From Acidimicrobiales bacterium (lineage in GTDB: Bacteria > Actinomycetota > Acidimicrobiia > Acidimicrobiales > GCA-2861595): 44,996 nucleotides of DNA. Positions 18,189 to 26,254 of the stretch are shown in pieces (position 1 is the stretch's first letter; each line of letters starts with the position of its first letter). The stretch lies in NCBI GenBank assembly GCA_036262515.1, contig DATAIT010000095.1:1-44996 (forward strand), given 5' to 3'. A program made the position numbers and the translations under genes. The notes under the pieces were generated by a model. That model saw only the letters and a list, made by a program, of their open reading frames with translations, searched no databases and was not told the origin of the DNA.

Positions 18189-19693
18189 GAGCGCTCGTCT
18201 CCGTCTACGACAAGACCGGCCTGGCCGTGTTCGCCCGCGGACTGGTCGACCTCGGCGTGGAGCTGGTGTCGAGCGGCGGCACCTCGGCCGCCCTGGCCGA
18301 CGCCGGCATCCCGCACACGGCCGTCGAGGAGGTGACGGGCTCTCCGGAGATGCTCGGGGGGCGGGTGAAGACGCTGCACCCGCGCATCCACGGCGGCATC
18401 CTGGCCGACCGGTCGAAGCCGGAGCACGCGGCCGACCTCGAGGCCCAGGGCATCGAGGCCATCGACCTCGTCGTGTGCAACCTCTACCCGTTCCGCAGCC
18501 AACCCTCGGTCGAGATGATCGACGTCGGTGGGCCCACCATGGTGCGGGCGGCGGCCAAGAACTGGGCCTCCGTCGGCGTGGTCGTCGACCCGGGCGACTA
18601 CGGTGAGGTGCTCGACGAGCTGCGGTGCAACGGCGTGCTCGCCGAGGCCACCCGCCGCCGCCTGGCCCGCGCCGCCTTCGCACACACCGCCGCGTACGAC
18701 GCGGCCATCGTGGCCTGGTTCGACGAGGAGGGCGACGACGAGCTGTTGCCGGTCACCCTCCACCTGGCTCTCGAGCGCAGCGACGAGAAGCTCCGGTACG
18801 GCGAGAACCCGCACCAGCGGGCGGCGCGCTACCGGGAGGTCGGCCGCAGCTCGTGGTGGGACGAGGTCGAGCAGCTGGCCGGCCTGGCCCTCTCGTACCT
18901 CAACATCTACGACACGGAGGCGGCGTGGCGGCTGGTGCACGACCTCGGCGCCGGCCCGGCGTGCGCCATCATCAAGCACGCCAACCCGTGTGGCGTGGCC
19001 GTGGCGGGCGACGTCGTCACCGCCTACCGCCGGGCTCTCGCGGCCGACGAGAAGTCGGCGTTCGGCGGCGTGGTGGCCGTCAACGGGCCGGTCACCGAGG
19101 AGGTGGCCGACGCCATCGTCGGGGCTCCGCAGGCGGACGTCGTGGTGGCCGCCGGATTCGAGCCGGCGGCGGTGGAGAAGCTGGTGGGTCGCCGCAAGGC
19201 CACCCGCCTGCTCAGGGCCGTCCCGCCGGACCCGCAGCGCCGCAGCTTCCGGGAGATCGGCGGCGGGTTCCTCGTCCAGGACCCGCACCACTTCGAGACG
19301 GCACGCGCCGACTGGCGCGTCGTCACCAGAGCCGTGCCCACCGACGAGGAGTGGCGCGACGCCGAGCTGGCATGGCGCATCGGCGGGCACGTGAAGTCCA
19401 ACTCGATCGTGCTGGTCAAGGGGGGCGCGGCCGTGGGTATCGGTGCCGGTCAGCAGAGCCGCGTCGACGCGGCCGAGTTGGCCGCCCGCAAGGCGGCGGG
19501 CCGGGCCGAGGGTGGGGCGTGCGCCAGCGACGCCTTCTACCCGTTCCGCGACGGCGTCGACGCAGCCGTGGCGGCAGGTGTGGCGGTGGTCATCCAGCCC
19601 GGCGGGAGCCTCCGGGACGACGAGGTCATCGCCGCGGCCGACGAGCACGGCGTGGCCATGGTGCTCACCGGCGAACGGCACTTCCTCCATTGA
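18185..19693 (+). CDS. purH: Bifunctional AICAR formyltransferase/IMP cyclohydrolase
   Basis: The 502-residue enzyme performs the last two steps of IMP synthesis. The N-terminal MGS-like cyclohydrolase domain has [16 protein letters not shown] and [16 protein letters not shown]; the AICAR transformylase domain has [40 protein letters not shown] and the catalytic region [10 protein letters not shown], then [13 protein letters not shown]. The length is standard for actinobacteria. GTG 18185 overlaps the purN stop by 4 nt, and TTG of folD overlaps its stop by 4 nt. Confidence 0.96.
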   Translation: MRALVSVYDKTGLAVFARGLVDLGVELVSSGGTSAALADAGIPHTAVEEVTGSPEMLGGRVKTLHPRIHGGILADRSKPEHAADLEAQGIEAIDLVVCNLYPFRSQPSVEMIDVGGPTMVRAAAKNWASVGVVVDPGDYGEVLDELRCNGVLAEATRRRLARAAFAHTAAYDAAIVAWFDEEGDDELLPVTLHLALERSDEKLRYGENPHQRAARYREVGRSSWWDEVEQLAGLALSYLNIYDTEAAWRLVHDLGAGPACAIIKHANPCGVAVAGDVVTAYRRALAADEKSAFGGVVAVNGPVTEEVADAIVGAPQADVVVAAGFEPAAVEKLVGRRKATRLLRAVPPDPQRRSFREIGGGFLVQDPHHFETARADWRVVTRAVPTDEEWRDAELAWRIGGHVKSNSIVLVKGGAAVGIGAGQQSRVDAAELAARKAAGRAEGGACASDAFYPFRDGVDAAVAAGVAVVIQPGGSLRDDEVIAAADEHGVAMVLTGERHFLH

Positions 19694-20562
19694 CGGCCCG
19701 CCTGCTCCACGGCGGTCCGGTGGCCGACGCCGTGCTGGCCGACGTGGCCGAGCGGGCCGCCAAGGTGGCGGCCGGAGGCCACACGCCCGGATTGGGGACG
19801 ATCCTCGTGGGGGACGACTCGGCCAGCGCCGGCTACATCCGAATGAAGCAGGAGAAGGCGGTGGAGCTGGGGATGCACTCTGCCCACGTGCACCTCCCGG
19901 CCGACGCCACCCAGGCCGATCTCGAGGCCGCCATCCGGGCGTGGAACGACGATCCGGCCGTCGACGCCATGCTCGTGCAGCACCCCACGCCACCCCAGAT
20001 CGACTTCGAGGCGGCCATCGCCCTGATCGACCCGGACAAGGACGTCGACGGCCTGCACCCGCTCAACATGGGCCGCCTGGCCGTGGGCACGCCCGGGCCG
20101 GTCCCGTGCACGCCGGCCGGCATCGAGGCCCTGCTGGCGTTCCACGAGGTACCCGTCTCGGGCCGGGAGGTGGTCATCCTCGGCCGGGGGACCACGCTCG
20201 GGCGCCCGCTGGCCCTGCTGCTCAGCCAGAAGCGCCCGACCGCCAATGCGGCGGTCACCGTGGTCCACACGGGGGTGCCCGACTGGCCGCGCTACACCCG
20301 GCGGGCAGCCATCGTCATCGCCGCCGCCGGCGCGCCCGGCATCCTGCGGCCCGAGCACGTGAGCCCGGGCAGCGTCGTCGTCGGCGGGGGAGTGCGCTAC
20401 GAGGGCCGGCGCCTGCTTCCCGACGTCGACGAGTCGGTGGCCGAGGTGGCGGGCGCCATCACGCCCCGTGTCGGCGGCGTGGGCCCCACGACGGTGGCGA
20501 TGCTGTTCCGCAACGCGGTGGAGGCGGCCGAGCGGCGAGCCGGGCCGGGGGTCCCCCGGTGA
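19690..20562 (+). CDS. folD: Bifunctional methylenetetrahydrofolate dehydrogenase/cyclohydrolase
   Basis: The 290-residue enzyme interconverts 5,10-methylene-THF and 10-formyl-THF, the donor used by PurN and PurH upstream. It has the catalytic Tyr/Lys in [38 protein letters not shown] and the NADP loop [16 protein letters not shown]. The substrate motif reads [10 protein letters not shown] where most FolD proteins have VQLPLPxHID, a variant but with the Gln retained. TTG 19690 is inferred from the TTGA overlap with the purH stop. The stop overlaps the metF start (GTGA). Confidence 0.93.
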   Translation: MTARLLHGGPVADAVLADVAERAAKVAAGGHTPGLGTILVGDDSASAGYIRMKQEKAVELGMHSAHVHLPADATQADLEAAIRAWNDDPAVDAMLVQHPTPPQIDFEAAIALIDPDKDVDGLHPLNMGRLAVGTPGPVPCTPAGIEALLAFHEVPVSGREVVILGRGTTLGRPLALLLSQKRPTANAAVTVVHTGVPDWPRYTRRAAIVIAAAGAPGILRPEHVSPGSVVVGGGVRYEGRRLLPDVDESVAEVAGAITPRVGGVGPTTVAMLFRNAVEAAERRAGPGVPR

Positions 20563-21434
20563 CCCGCATCTCCGAACTGCTGGCCCAGGGTCGCACGTTC
20601 TCGTTCGAGTTCTTCCCCCCGAAGACCGAGGAGGCGGCCCGTCAGTTGGAGACGGCCCTGTTCGAGCTGGAACCGCTGCGGCCGTCGTTCGTCTCGGTCA
20701 CGTACGGCGCCGGGGGCTCGACCCGGGAGCGCACCCGGGACATCGTCCTGCGCATCAACGGCGGGACGTCGATGACCGCCATGGCGCACCTCACCTGCGC
20801 CGGGCACACCAGGGCCGAGCTCACCGAGATCGTGACCGGCTACGGGGACCACGGCGTGTCGAACATCCTGGCGCTGGCCGGCGATCCGCCGATGATCGCC
20901 GAGGGGGCCCCTCCGCCGCCCACCGACTTCCGGTACGCCTCGGACCTCGTCGAGCTGATCCGGTCGTCGGGCAAGTTCTGCGTGGGCGTCGCCGCCCATC
21001 CCGAGCTCCATCCCCGCTCGGGCGGGAACCGGGCCGCCGACCGTGACAACCTGGCAGCCAAGCTGCGCATGGCTGACTTCGGCATCACCCAGTTCTTCTT
21101 CCGCCTCGACGACTACCTCGGGATGGTGGACGACCTAGCCGAGCGGGGCGTCGACACGCCGGTCATCCCGGGGATCATGCCCGTCACCAATGCCGGCCAG
21201 ATCCAGCGCTTCGCCCAGATGGCCGGCGCCGAGTTTCCCCGCGAGCTGGCCGCCCGCATCGCCGCGGTGGACGATCGCCCCGACGAGGTCCGCCGCATCG
21301 GCGTCGAGGTCGCCACGGAGCTGTGCCGCGACCTCCTCCATGCCGGCGCACCGGGCCTGCACTTCTACACCCTCAACCGGTCCACCGCGACGCGGGAGAT
21401 CTACGCCAACCTGGGACTCCCGGGCGGAGTTTGA
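20559..21434 (+). CDS. metF: Methylenetetrahydrofolate reductase
   Basis: The 291-residue flavoprotein reduces 5,10-methylene-THF to 5-methyl-THF for methionine synthesis. Motifs: [17 protein letters not shown] (catalytic Glu), [36 protein letters not shown], and [15 protein letters not shown]. The length is standard. GTG 20559 overlaps the folD stop by 4 nt. It ends the one-carbon operon; a hairpin begins at its stop codon. Confidence 0.95.
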   Translation: MTRISELLAQGRTFSFEFFPPKTEEAARQLETALFELEPLRPSFVSVTYGAGGSTRERTRDIVLRINGGTSMTAMAHLTCAGHTRAELTEIVTGYGDHGVSNILALAGDPPMIAEGAPPPPTDFRYASDLVELIRSSGKFCVGVAAHPELHPRSGGNRAADRDNLAAKLRMADFGITQFFFRLDDYLGMVDDLAERGVDTPVIPGIMPVTNAGQIQRFAQMAGAEFPRELAARIAAVDDRPDEVRRIGVEVATELCRDLLHAGAPGLHFYTLNRSTATREIYANLGLPGGV

Positions 21435-21448
21435 CGCCCAGCGGGCGT
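21434..21448 (+). terminator. Hairpin at the end of the purN-metF operon
   Basis: ACGCCC (21434-21439), loop AGC, GGGCGT (21443-21448), starting on the last base of the metF stop codon. The stem is short but exact; GTTCGGGG follows, with no T-run. Confidence 0.5.
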
Positions 21449-21473
21449 GTTCGGGGACTCCGGGTGGCGGGGG

Positions 21474-21479
21474 TAGCGT
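21474..21479 (+). promoter_or_regulatory. Putative -10 of the RsbW-like gene
   Basis: TAGCGT, 24 nt before the TTG start, followed by a short leader with GAGGGAG (21492-21498). Confidence 0.4.
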
Positions 21480-21503
21480 GCGGCCACCACCGAGGGAGCC
21501 CCG

Positions 21504-21953
21504 TTGGAGATCGACATCGCGTTGTGCCTCCCCCGGGAGGCGGAGACCGTGGGGATCGTGCGAGACGTGGCCGTCATCTCGCTCGTCCGCCTCGGCGTCA
21601 CCCGGGCGTGCGCAGAGGACATCCGGCTCGCGCTGAGCGAGGCCTGCACCAACGTCGTCGATCATTCCGACGCCGACGACGAGTACGAGGTCCGGCTGCA
21701 GGTCGACGGCAAGCGGTGCGAGGTGCGGGTCATCGACACCGGCCGCGGCTTCGACGCCACGTCGCTCGGCGCCGACCCCGTCCGGAGCGACTCGCCGCGC
21801 GGCCGCGGCATCGGCCTCATGCACGCACTGGTCGACGCCATCAACTTCACGTCCGAGCCCGAGGCAGGCACGATCGTCCATCTCGTGAAGACCCTCGAGG
21901 TGGAGCCGGGCAGTCCCCTCGACCGCCTCACGAGCCCGACGGAGACCCAGTAG
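21504..21953 (+). CDS. RsbW-like anti-sigma factor / serine kinase (HATPase_c_2)
   Basis: The 149-residue protein is a GHKL ATPase of the RsbW/SpoIIAB type: N-box LALSEACTNVVDHS, G1 box VIDTGRGFD, G2 box RGRGIGLMHALVD. Such proteins bind a partner-switching sigma factor or phosphorylate a STAS-domain antagonist. No sigma or STAS gene is adjacent, so its partner is elsewhere. TTG 21504 is the chosen start because GAGGGAG lies 5 nt upstream. The C-terminal about 15 residues are disordered. Confidence 0.85.
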   Translation: MEIDIALCLPREAETVGIVRDVAVISLVRLGVTRACAEDIRLALSEACTNVVDHSDADDEYEVRLQVDGKRCEVRVIDTGRGFDATSLGADPVRSDSPRGRGIGLMHALVDAINFTSEPEAGTIVHLVKTLEVEPGSPLDRLTSPTETQ

Positions 21954-22011
21954 CGCTGCTCCTTGGCGTGGGCAGCACCATGACGGGGGCGCAGGCGGAA
22001 AGGAGCGGCCG

Positions 22012-23115
22012 TCATCCACCGCCGGTGGGCGGGGGTGTGAAGGGCACCGCCGTCGTCGGCTCCGACGCCGCAGGAGTGGAGGACGGGGCGGGGACGGTGG
22101 TGGTCGTCGTGGTGGACGTGGTCGTCGTGGCCAGGCGAGGGATCACCACGGCGGGCGGCGCCAGCGTAGCCGGCGCCGCCGTCGTCGTCGGAACCCCGAA
22201 CGGACCCTGCTTCTCGGGGGCGGGCGACGCCGACTGTCGGCGAGGGAACACGTTGGTGACCGGCGCGCCGTTGACGTCGCGCCCGGACTCGGTGGCCTCC
22301 GGGCGCCCGTCGTCGACGACGTCGTGGGGGCACACGTTGTCGAGGGGCCGCCCGGTCTGGTCGTACAGCAGCACCTGGTCGAGGAGCCGGCCGTCGGCGT
22401 CGTAGGGGTAGATGTTCTCGACCGGCTGCCCGATGCCGTTGACCAGGCACCCGGAGCTCCCGATCGGGGTGCCGGTCTCGACCCAGCGCAGGTCGGTCGA
22501 GCCGTCTCCCAGCTGGGCGAGCAGCACGGCGCCGTACACCCCCAGAACGGCGACGGCACCCTGCGCGACCCACCGCCGCGCCGGGCGGCCGTGCCGGCCC
22601 CAGTGCACCGACATGCGCACGGCCGCCACAACGGTGAACAGCCCGAGGACGGAGCTGCCGAACACGGCGGGGACCGGGAACCCCGGATGCCCGCCTCCAT
22701 GGTCTCCTCCACCGGTGAGGGCTCCGAGCAGGGACGCGGCGAGGTAGCCGCGCAGGATCCACCATGCCGGCCGCAGGTCGCCGACCTCCGCCACGAAGGA
22801 GCGCAACCGGCCCCAGCCGGCCGTCAGCGCGGCGCCGATCCCTTCCGCGGTCGGACCCGCCGGAGCGGCGGACGGCTGGTCGAGGCCGGCTGCGGCCAGC
22901 AGCTCGTCGGCGTACGCCACCGGAGGGCCGAGCCGCTCGGCCAGGGGAGCTGCGTCCTCCGCCGCCACCTCCGAGAGGTGCTGGGTGAGGTCGTCGAGCA
23001 GTTCGAGCCGGTCGACCTCGGAGAGCCACGGCACCGACGCCAGGTGGGCAGCCACCGCGTCGAGGTAGGAGCCGACGTCGCCGGGAGCCGCCGGTTCCGT
23101 GGCGGTCGCGGTCAT
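22012..23115 (-). CDS. HAAS-domain membrane protein with Thr/Pro-rich outer tail
   Basis: The 367-residue protein begins MTATATEPAAPGDVGSYLD and has a HAAS-like helical domain (about residues 16-78), then three predicted transmembrane helices near 115-135, 150-170 and 183-203. An outer segment contains two related units, PVENIYPYDADGRLLDQV and LYDQTGRPLDNVCPHD, resembling YD-repeat-like sequence, and a Thr/Ala/Pro-rich tail to the end. ATG 23115 overlaps the stop of the upstream PadR gene (ATGA), a pairing seen often for HAAS/DUF1700-type proteins and PadR. It is likely a PadR-regulated membrane sensor or envelope protein; function unknown. Confidence 0.75.
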   Translation of the reverse strand: MTATATEPAAPGDVGSYLDAVAAHLASVPWLSEVDRLELLDDLTQHLSEVAAEDAAPLAERLGPPVAYADELLAAAGLDQPSAAPAGPTAEGIGAALTAGWGRLRSFVAEVGDLRPAWWILRGYLAASLLGALTGGGDHGGGHPGFPVPAVFGSSVLGLFTVVAAVRMSVHWGRHGRPARRWVAQGAVAVLGVYGAVLLAQLGDGSTDLRWVETGTPIGSSGCLVNGIGQPVENIYPYDADGRLLDQVLLYDQTGRPLDNVCPHDVVDDGRPEATESGRDVNGAPVTNVFPRRQSASPAPEKQGPFGVPTTTAAPATLAPPAVVIPRLATTTTSTTTTTTVPAPSSTPAASEPTTAVPFTPPPTGGG

Positions 23116-23447
23116 GCCGCCGCCCCGTTCTCGTCGTCGAGCAGTCCGTCCAGCGTGATGGCGAAGCTCCGCCACGTCTTGAGGCTCCGCTGGTACACGG
23201 CCTCGCCCTCGCGGTTGAGCCCGTAGTACCGGCGGTGCGGTCCCTCTTCTGACGCCACGACGTAGGAGGTCAGCGCGCCGGCGTTGAACAGCCGTCGCAG
23301 GGTCCCGTACACCGACGCGTCGCCCACGTCCTCGAGGCCCGCCTCCCGTAGCCGGCGCAGGACGTCGTAGCCGTACCCGTCCTCGTGCCGGATGACGGCG
23401 AGCACGGCCAGGTCGAGCACCCCCTTCAACAACTGCGTGGTATCCAA
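23112..23447 (-). CDS. PadR-family transcriptional regulator
   Basis: The 111-residue protein is a minimal PadR: LLKGVLDLAVLAVIRHEDGYGYDVLRRLREAG (quoted in part), DASVYGTLRRLFNAGAL, and the wing GPHRRYYGLNREG. TTG 23447 is supported by a strong AGGAGGG Shine-Dalgarno sequence (complement of 23451-23457). It is translationally coupled to the HAAS membrane protein downstream. A dyad over its promoter suggests autoregulation. Confidence 0.88.
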   Translation of the reverse strand: MDTTQLLKGVLDLAVLAVIRHEDGYGYDVLRRLREAGLEDVGDASVYGTLRRLFNAGALTSYVVASEEGPHRRYYGLNREGEAVYQRSLKTWRSFAITLDGLLDDENGAAA

Positions 23448-23460
23448 AAGCCCTCCTCTG

Positions 23461-23477
23461 CTGTCCGTTCGACAGTA
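23461..23477 (-). promoter_or_regulatory. Putative PadR promoter with overlapping dyad
   Basis: CTGTC (23461-23465) and GACAG (23471-23475) form an inverted repeat with a 5-nt spacer. On the minus strand TACTGT (complement of 23472-23477) can serve as -10, so the dyad lies at the transcription start. Confidence 0.4.
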
Positions 23478-23550
23478 CCACGGATTGCAGAGTAGAGGCC
23501 TCGGGTTCGTGCCGACTCGGACCGGCGTTCGGCGTCAGCCGGCGGAGCCG

Positions 23551-23721
23551 TACTGTCCGGTGCGTGGTCGCGAAGCAGTACGTGGCGCTGTTGCGGGCCG
23601 TCAACATCGGGCACGAAGCCGGCTGAGCCGCATCGTGGGCACCCCGGCGTACAGGCGTATGACCATCCGCAGCTGGTCGACGACCACGGCCTTGCTCGGG
23701 TTGCTCGAGCGCACGCCGTAG
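23551..23721 (+). pseudogene. Remnant of a DUF1697-family gene
   Basis: TACTGT (23551-23556) is followed after 7 nt by GTG 23564 opening a 20-residue peptide containing YVALLRAVNIG, the canonical DUF1697 N-terminus (YVALLRAVNVGG in intact members), which stops at TGA 23624-23626. In another frame, 23629-23721 encodes GTPAYRRMTIRSWSTTTALL and stops at TAG, resembling the DUF1697 C-terminus (RNWxTVxKLxxL). The roughly 150 residues normally between these ends are missing. I infer an internal deletion plus frameshift in a once leaderless gene. The N-terminal match is the stronger part. Confidence 0.55.
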
Positions 23722-23750
23722 CGGGGGGACGCCGCCTTGCCGACGTTGTT

Positions 23751-23782
23751 CTATCGACAGTCGCGACTCACGATAGTAGGCT
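23751..23782 (+). promoter_or_regulatory. Nested 26-bp dyad and -10 upstream of the HTH regulator
   Basis: CTATCG (23751-23756) and CGATAG (23771-23776) enclose the exact palindrome AGTCGCGACT (23759-23768); overall 11 of 13 positions of the half-sites pair. TAGGCT (23777-23782), the putative -10, abuts it and ends 7 nt before GTG 23790. This is a strong candidate autoregulatory operator. Confidence 0.6.
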
Positions 23783-23789
23783 CCGAGCG

Positions 23790-24500
23790 GTGCAGGACGA
23801 CTTCGAGAGCCAGGTGGCGGGAGTCGCCGCCCTGAACGACCCGGTCCGGCGGTCGCTGTACGTCCACGTCGCCTCCAGCACGGACGCCGTCGGGCGGGAG
23901 GAAGCGGCCGCCGCCGTCGGTGTGCAGCGGGCCTTGGCCGCCTTCCACCTCGACAAGCTGGTGGACGAGGGCCTGCTCGAGTTCGAGTACCGGCGCCTCA
24001 CGGGGCGCACAGGCCCTGGGGCGGGGCGCCCGGCCAAGGTCTACCGGCGCTCCCGTCGCCAGATCGAGATCTCGCTTCCCGCCCGGGAGTACGACCTCGC
24101 CGGCCGGCTCCTGGCCCGGGCGATCACCGCCGCCGAGCGCAGTGGCCGGGCGGTGCGGGCCGAGCTCGAGAGCGAGGCATTCGCCTTCGGAGAGGCCGTG
24201 GGCGCCGAGATCCTGGCTCGCGCCGGCGCCCGCTCGTCGAAGGCACGGCAGCGACGAGCGCTGCTCGAGGTGCTGGCCCGACACGGCTTCGAGCCCCGAC
24301 AGCCGGGGGACGACATCGTGCTCGCCAACTGTCCCTTCCATGCGCTTGCGCAGCAGTTCAGCGAGCTGGTGTGCGGCATGAACCTGCATCTGATGCGGGG
24401 CGTCCACAGCCGGCTCGGTGCCGGGGCCGACCACCTGGAGCCGCAGCTCGCACCGGCGCCGGGCCGGTGCTGCGTCACGTTCGGACGCACCGCCGGCTGA
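23790..24500 (+). CDS. HTH transcriptional regulator with cysteine-containing C-terminal domain
   Basis: The 236-residue protein has an ArsR/SufR-like winged helix (about residues 10-85: ALNDPVRRSLYVHVASS, VQRALAAFHLDKLVDEGLL, wing GRPAKVYRRSRR). The C-terminal domain carries LANCPFHALAQQFSELVCGM and ends PGRCCVTF; the spacing is C-x13-C-x31-C-C. This layout recalls SufR-type iron-sulfur regulators, though exact spacing differs, so a metal or Fe-S ligand is inferred only. GTG 23790 follows TAGGCT by 7 nt, with a dyad immediately upstream. No suf genes are adjacent. Confidence 0.8.
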   Translation: MQDDFESQVAGVAALNDPVRRSLYVHVASSTDAVGREEAAAAVGVQRALAAFHLDKLVDEGLLEFEYRRLTGRTGPGAGRPAKVYRRSRRQIEISLPAREYDLAGRLLARAITAAERSGRAVRAELESEAFAFGEAVGAEILARAGARSSKARQRRALLEVLARHGFEPRQPGDDIVLANCPFHALAQQFSELVCGMNLHLMRGVHSRLGAGADHLEPQLAPAPGRCCVTFGRTAG

Positions 24501-24542
24501 CAACGGGCGCGGGCACACGGGCGTACGGCGCGGGGACGACCC

Positions 24543-25463
24543 TCATCCGCCGCCGCCGCCGGCGGCGCCGGTGGCGGTTTCGCGACGGAGGTGCTCGGCC
24601 AGGTGCAGTGTCGGGTCGACCGGTGCCGCCCCGCGCAGCGCGGCCCGGACGGTCAAGAAGTCGCGCGTGGCGGCCACGTCGTGGACCCGGAGGATGGCGG
24701 CCCCGGCATCGACGCCTTCGCCCACGGCGGCGAGCGTTCCCCCCAGCCGTTGCCGGGGCGACCGATCGGTGAGAGCGCCGATGAAGTCCTTCCGGGAGAC
24801 GGCCAGCAGCACCGGCCGTCGGAGTGCAGCCAGTTCCGCGACGTGGCGCAGGACCTCGACCGTCTGCGCCGGCGACTTGGCGAAGTCCGGCCCCGGATCG
24901 AGGATCAGCTGTTCGACACCGACACCGCGGCCGACGGCGACCTCCATCTGCTGCTCGAGGAAGCGGCGGACGTCGGTCACGACGTCGTCGTAGGCCGGAA
25001 AGTCCTTGATCTTGGGACGGACCCTGGTGTGCATGAGGACGAGGCCGGCGCCGAACTCTGCGCAATGATCGGCGATCGTCGGATCGCGAAGGCCGCTGAC
25101 ATCGTTGATGAGATGGGCCCCGGCGTCGAGAGCGGCCCGGGCGACCGGGGCCTTCCACGTGTCGACCGACACGATCACCCCGGCGGCGACGAGCGCGGAG
25201 ACCACCGGCAGGATGCGCCGGATCTCCTCCCCGGGCGCGATCGGGGCGCGGTTGGTGACTCCGGACTCCCCGCCGACGTCGACGATGTGCGCACCCTGCT
25301 GGACCAGCGCGAAGCCGCGGCCGACGCAGCCGTCGGCCGTCCCTGCCTCCTCGCCGTCCGAGAACGATTCGGGGCTGGCGTTGAGCACACCCATGAGCAG
25401 GGGACCGCCGCTGGGCACGTCGAGCGTGTCGTCGCGCAGCCGGAGTCGGACATGGTCTCCCAC
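24543..25463 (-). CDS. folP: Dihydropteroate synthase-family protein (FolP or FolP2-like)
   Basis: The 306-residue TIM-barrel protein has LMGVLNASPESFSDG (pterin-site strand 1), IVDVGGESGVTNRAPI, VSVDTWKAPVARAAL, HLINDVSGLRDP, LVLMHTRVRPKIKDF, LILDPGPDFAKSP and LLAVSRKDFIGAL, then ILRVHDVAATRDFL. Canonical enzymes have ESTRPGA in loop 2 and LDPGIGFGK; both are altered here. It lies directly after gpgS, as mycobacterial folP2 does, and FolP2 of M. leprae was found not to act as a dihydropteroate synthase. With folE in the same operon, a folate role is still reasonable. GTG 25463 starts 8 nt after the gpgS stop. Confidence 0.8.
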   Translation of the reverse strand: MGDHVRLRLRDDTLDVPSGGPLLMGVLNASPESFSDGEEAGTADGCVGRGFALVQQGAHIVDVGGESGVTNRAPIAPGEEIRRILPVVSALVAAGVIVSVDTWKAPVARAALDAGAHLINDVSGLRDPTIADHCAEFGAGLVLMHTRVRPKIKDFPAYDDVVTDVRRFLEQQMEVAVGRGVGVEQLILDPGPDFAKSPAQTVEVLRHVAELAALRRPVLLAVSRKDFIGALTDRSPRQRLGGTLAAVGEGVDAGAAILRVHDVAATRDFLTVRAALRGAAPVDPTLHLAEHLRRETATGAAGGGGG

Positions 25464-25471
25464 CGGCAGCC

Positions 25472-26254
25472 TCAGCGCGGGTCGGTGGCGCGTACCAGGA
25501 CGGCGTCGAGGACGGCGGTGGCCTGGCGGCGTAGATCGGCGAGCGGCCGGTTGCGGTGGATCCGCTCGACGAGATCGACCTCGGTGATCGCTTCCATGCC
25601 CCACTGACGGTAGACGTCGATGAGCAAACCGATGTCGACCCCGTAGCCGTCGTCGAGAGTGAGGCCGGCCAGGGCCGAGCGGCGAACGGCGCACTCGCCG
25701 GCCAGCGGTTGACCCAACTGCGCCAACTCGGGGAAGAAGCGCTCCAGGAGGGGTCTGGCCACGAGCTCCGTCACCCGGCCGCCCTCGCCGGGTTGCCCGT
25801 ACAGCGGGCGACGGTACGAGGCCTTGACCAGTTGCACCTCGGGGAACGAGAGGATCGGGGCGACGAGCGCGGTGACGAAACGCTCCGAGAAGTTGGCCAC
25901 GTCGGCGTCGAGGAAGACCACGACGTCGCTGTCGGTGGCCGCCACGGCGGCCGACATGGCCTGACCCTTGCCCGGCCCGGTGACGCTCGGGAGCACGGTT
26001 GCGCCGGCGGCTGAGGCTCGGGATGCGGTGGCGTCGGACGACCCGTCGTCGACGACGACGATCTCGTCGACCAGCCCCACGTGTGAGAGCCGGCGAACCG
26101 ATGCCACGATGGCGGCGACGGTGCCGGCCTCGTTGCGGGCGGGGATGCACACGGCGATCGTGCAGGCGCCCTTGGCGGCGACGAGCTCGGCCGGCGTGGC
26201 CATGCGCCCTGCCCTCGCCTGCGAGGAGGGCGGGGCGGCCGTCACCGGCGTCAT
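25472..26254 (-). CDS. gpgS: Glucosyl-3-phosphoglycerate synthase
   Basis: The 260-residue GT-A fold enzyme transfers glucose from an NDP-glucose to 3-phosphoglycerate, the first step to glucosylglycerate and methylglucose lipopolysaccharide in actinobacteria. Motifs: TIAVCIPARNEAGTVAAI, IVVVDDGSSDAT, GPGKGQAMSAAV, the metal-binding FLDADVANF, VKASYRRPLYGQ, GGRVTELVARPLL, and QPLAGECAVRRSAL. It is about 60 residues shorter than the mycobacterial enzyme. ATG 26254 overlaps the folE stop (ATGA), and folP follows after 8 nt. Confidence 0.88.
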   Translation of the reverse strand: MTPVTAAPPSSQARAGRMATPAELVAAKGACTIAVCIPARNEAGTVAAIVASVRRLSHVGLVDEIVVVDDGSSDATASRASAAGATVLPSVTGPGKGQAMSAAVAATDSDVVVFLDADVANFSERFVTALVAPILSFPEVQLVKASYRRPLYGQPGEGGRVTELVARPLLERFFPELAQLGQPLAGECAVRRSALAGLTLDDGYGVDIGLLIDVYRQWGMEAITEVDLVERIHRNRPLADLRRQATAVLDAVLVRATDPR

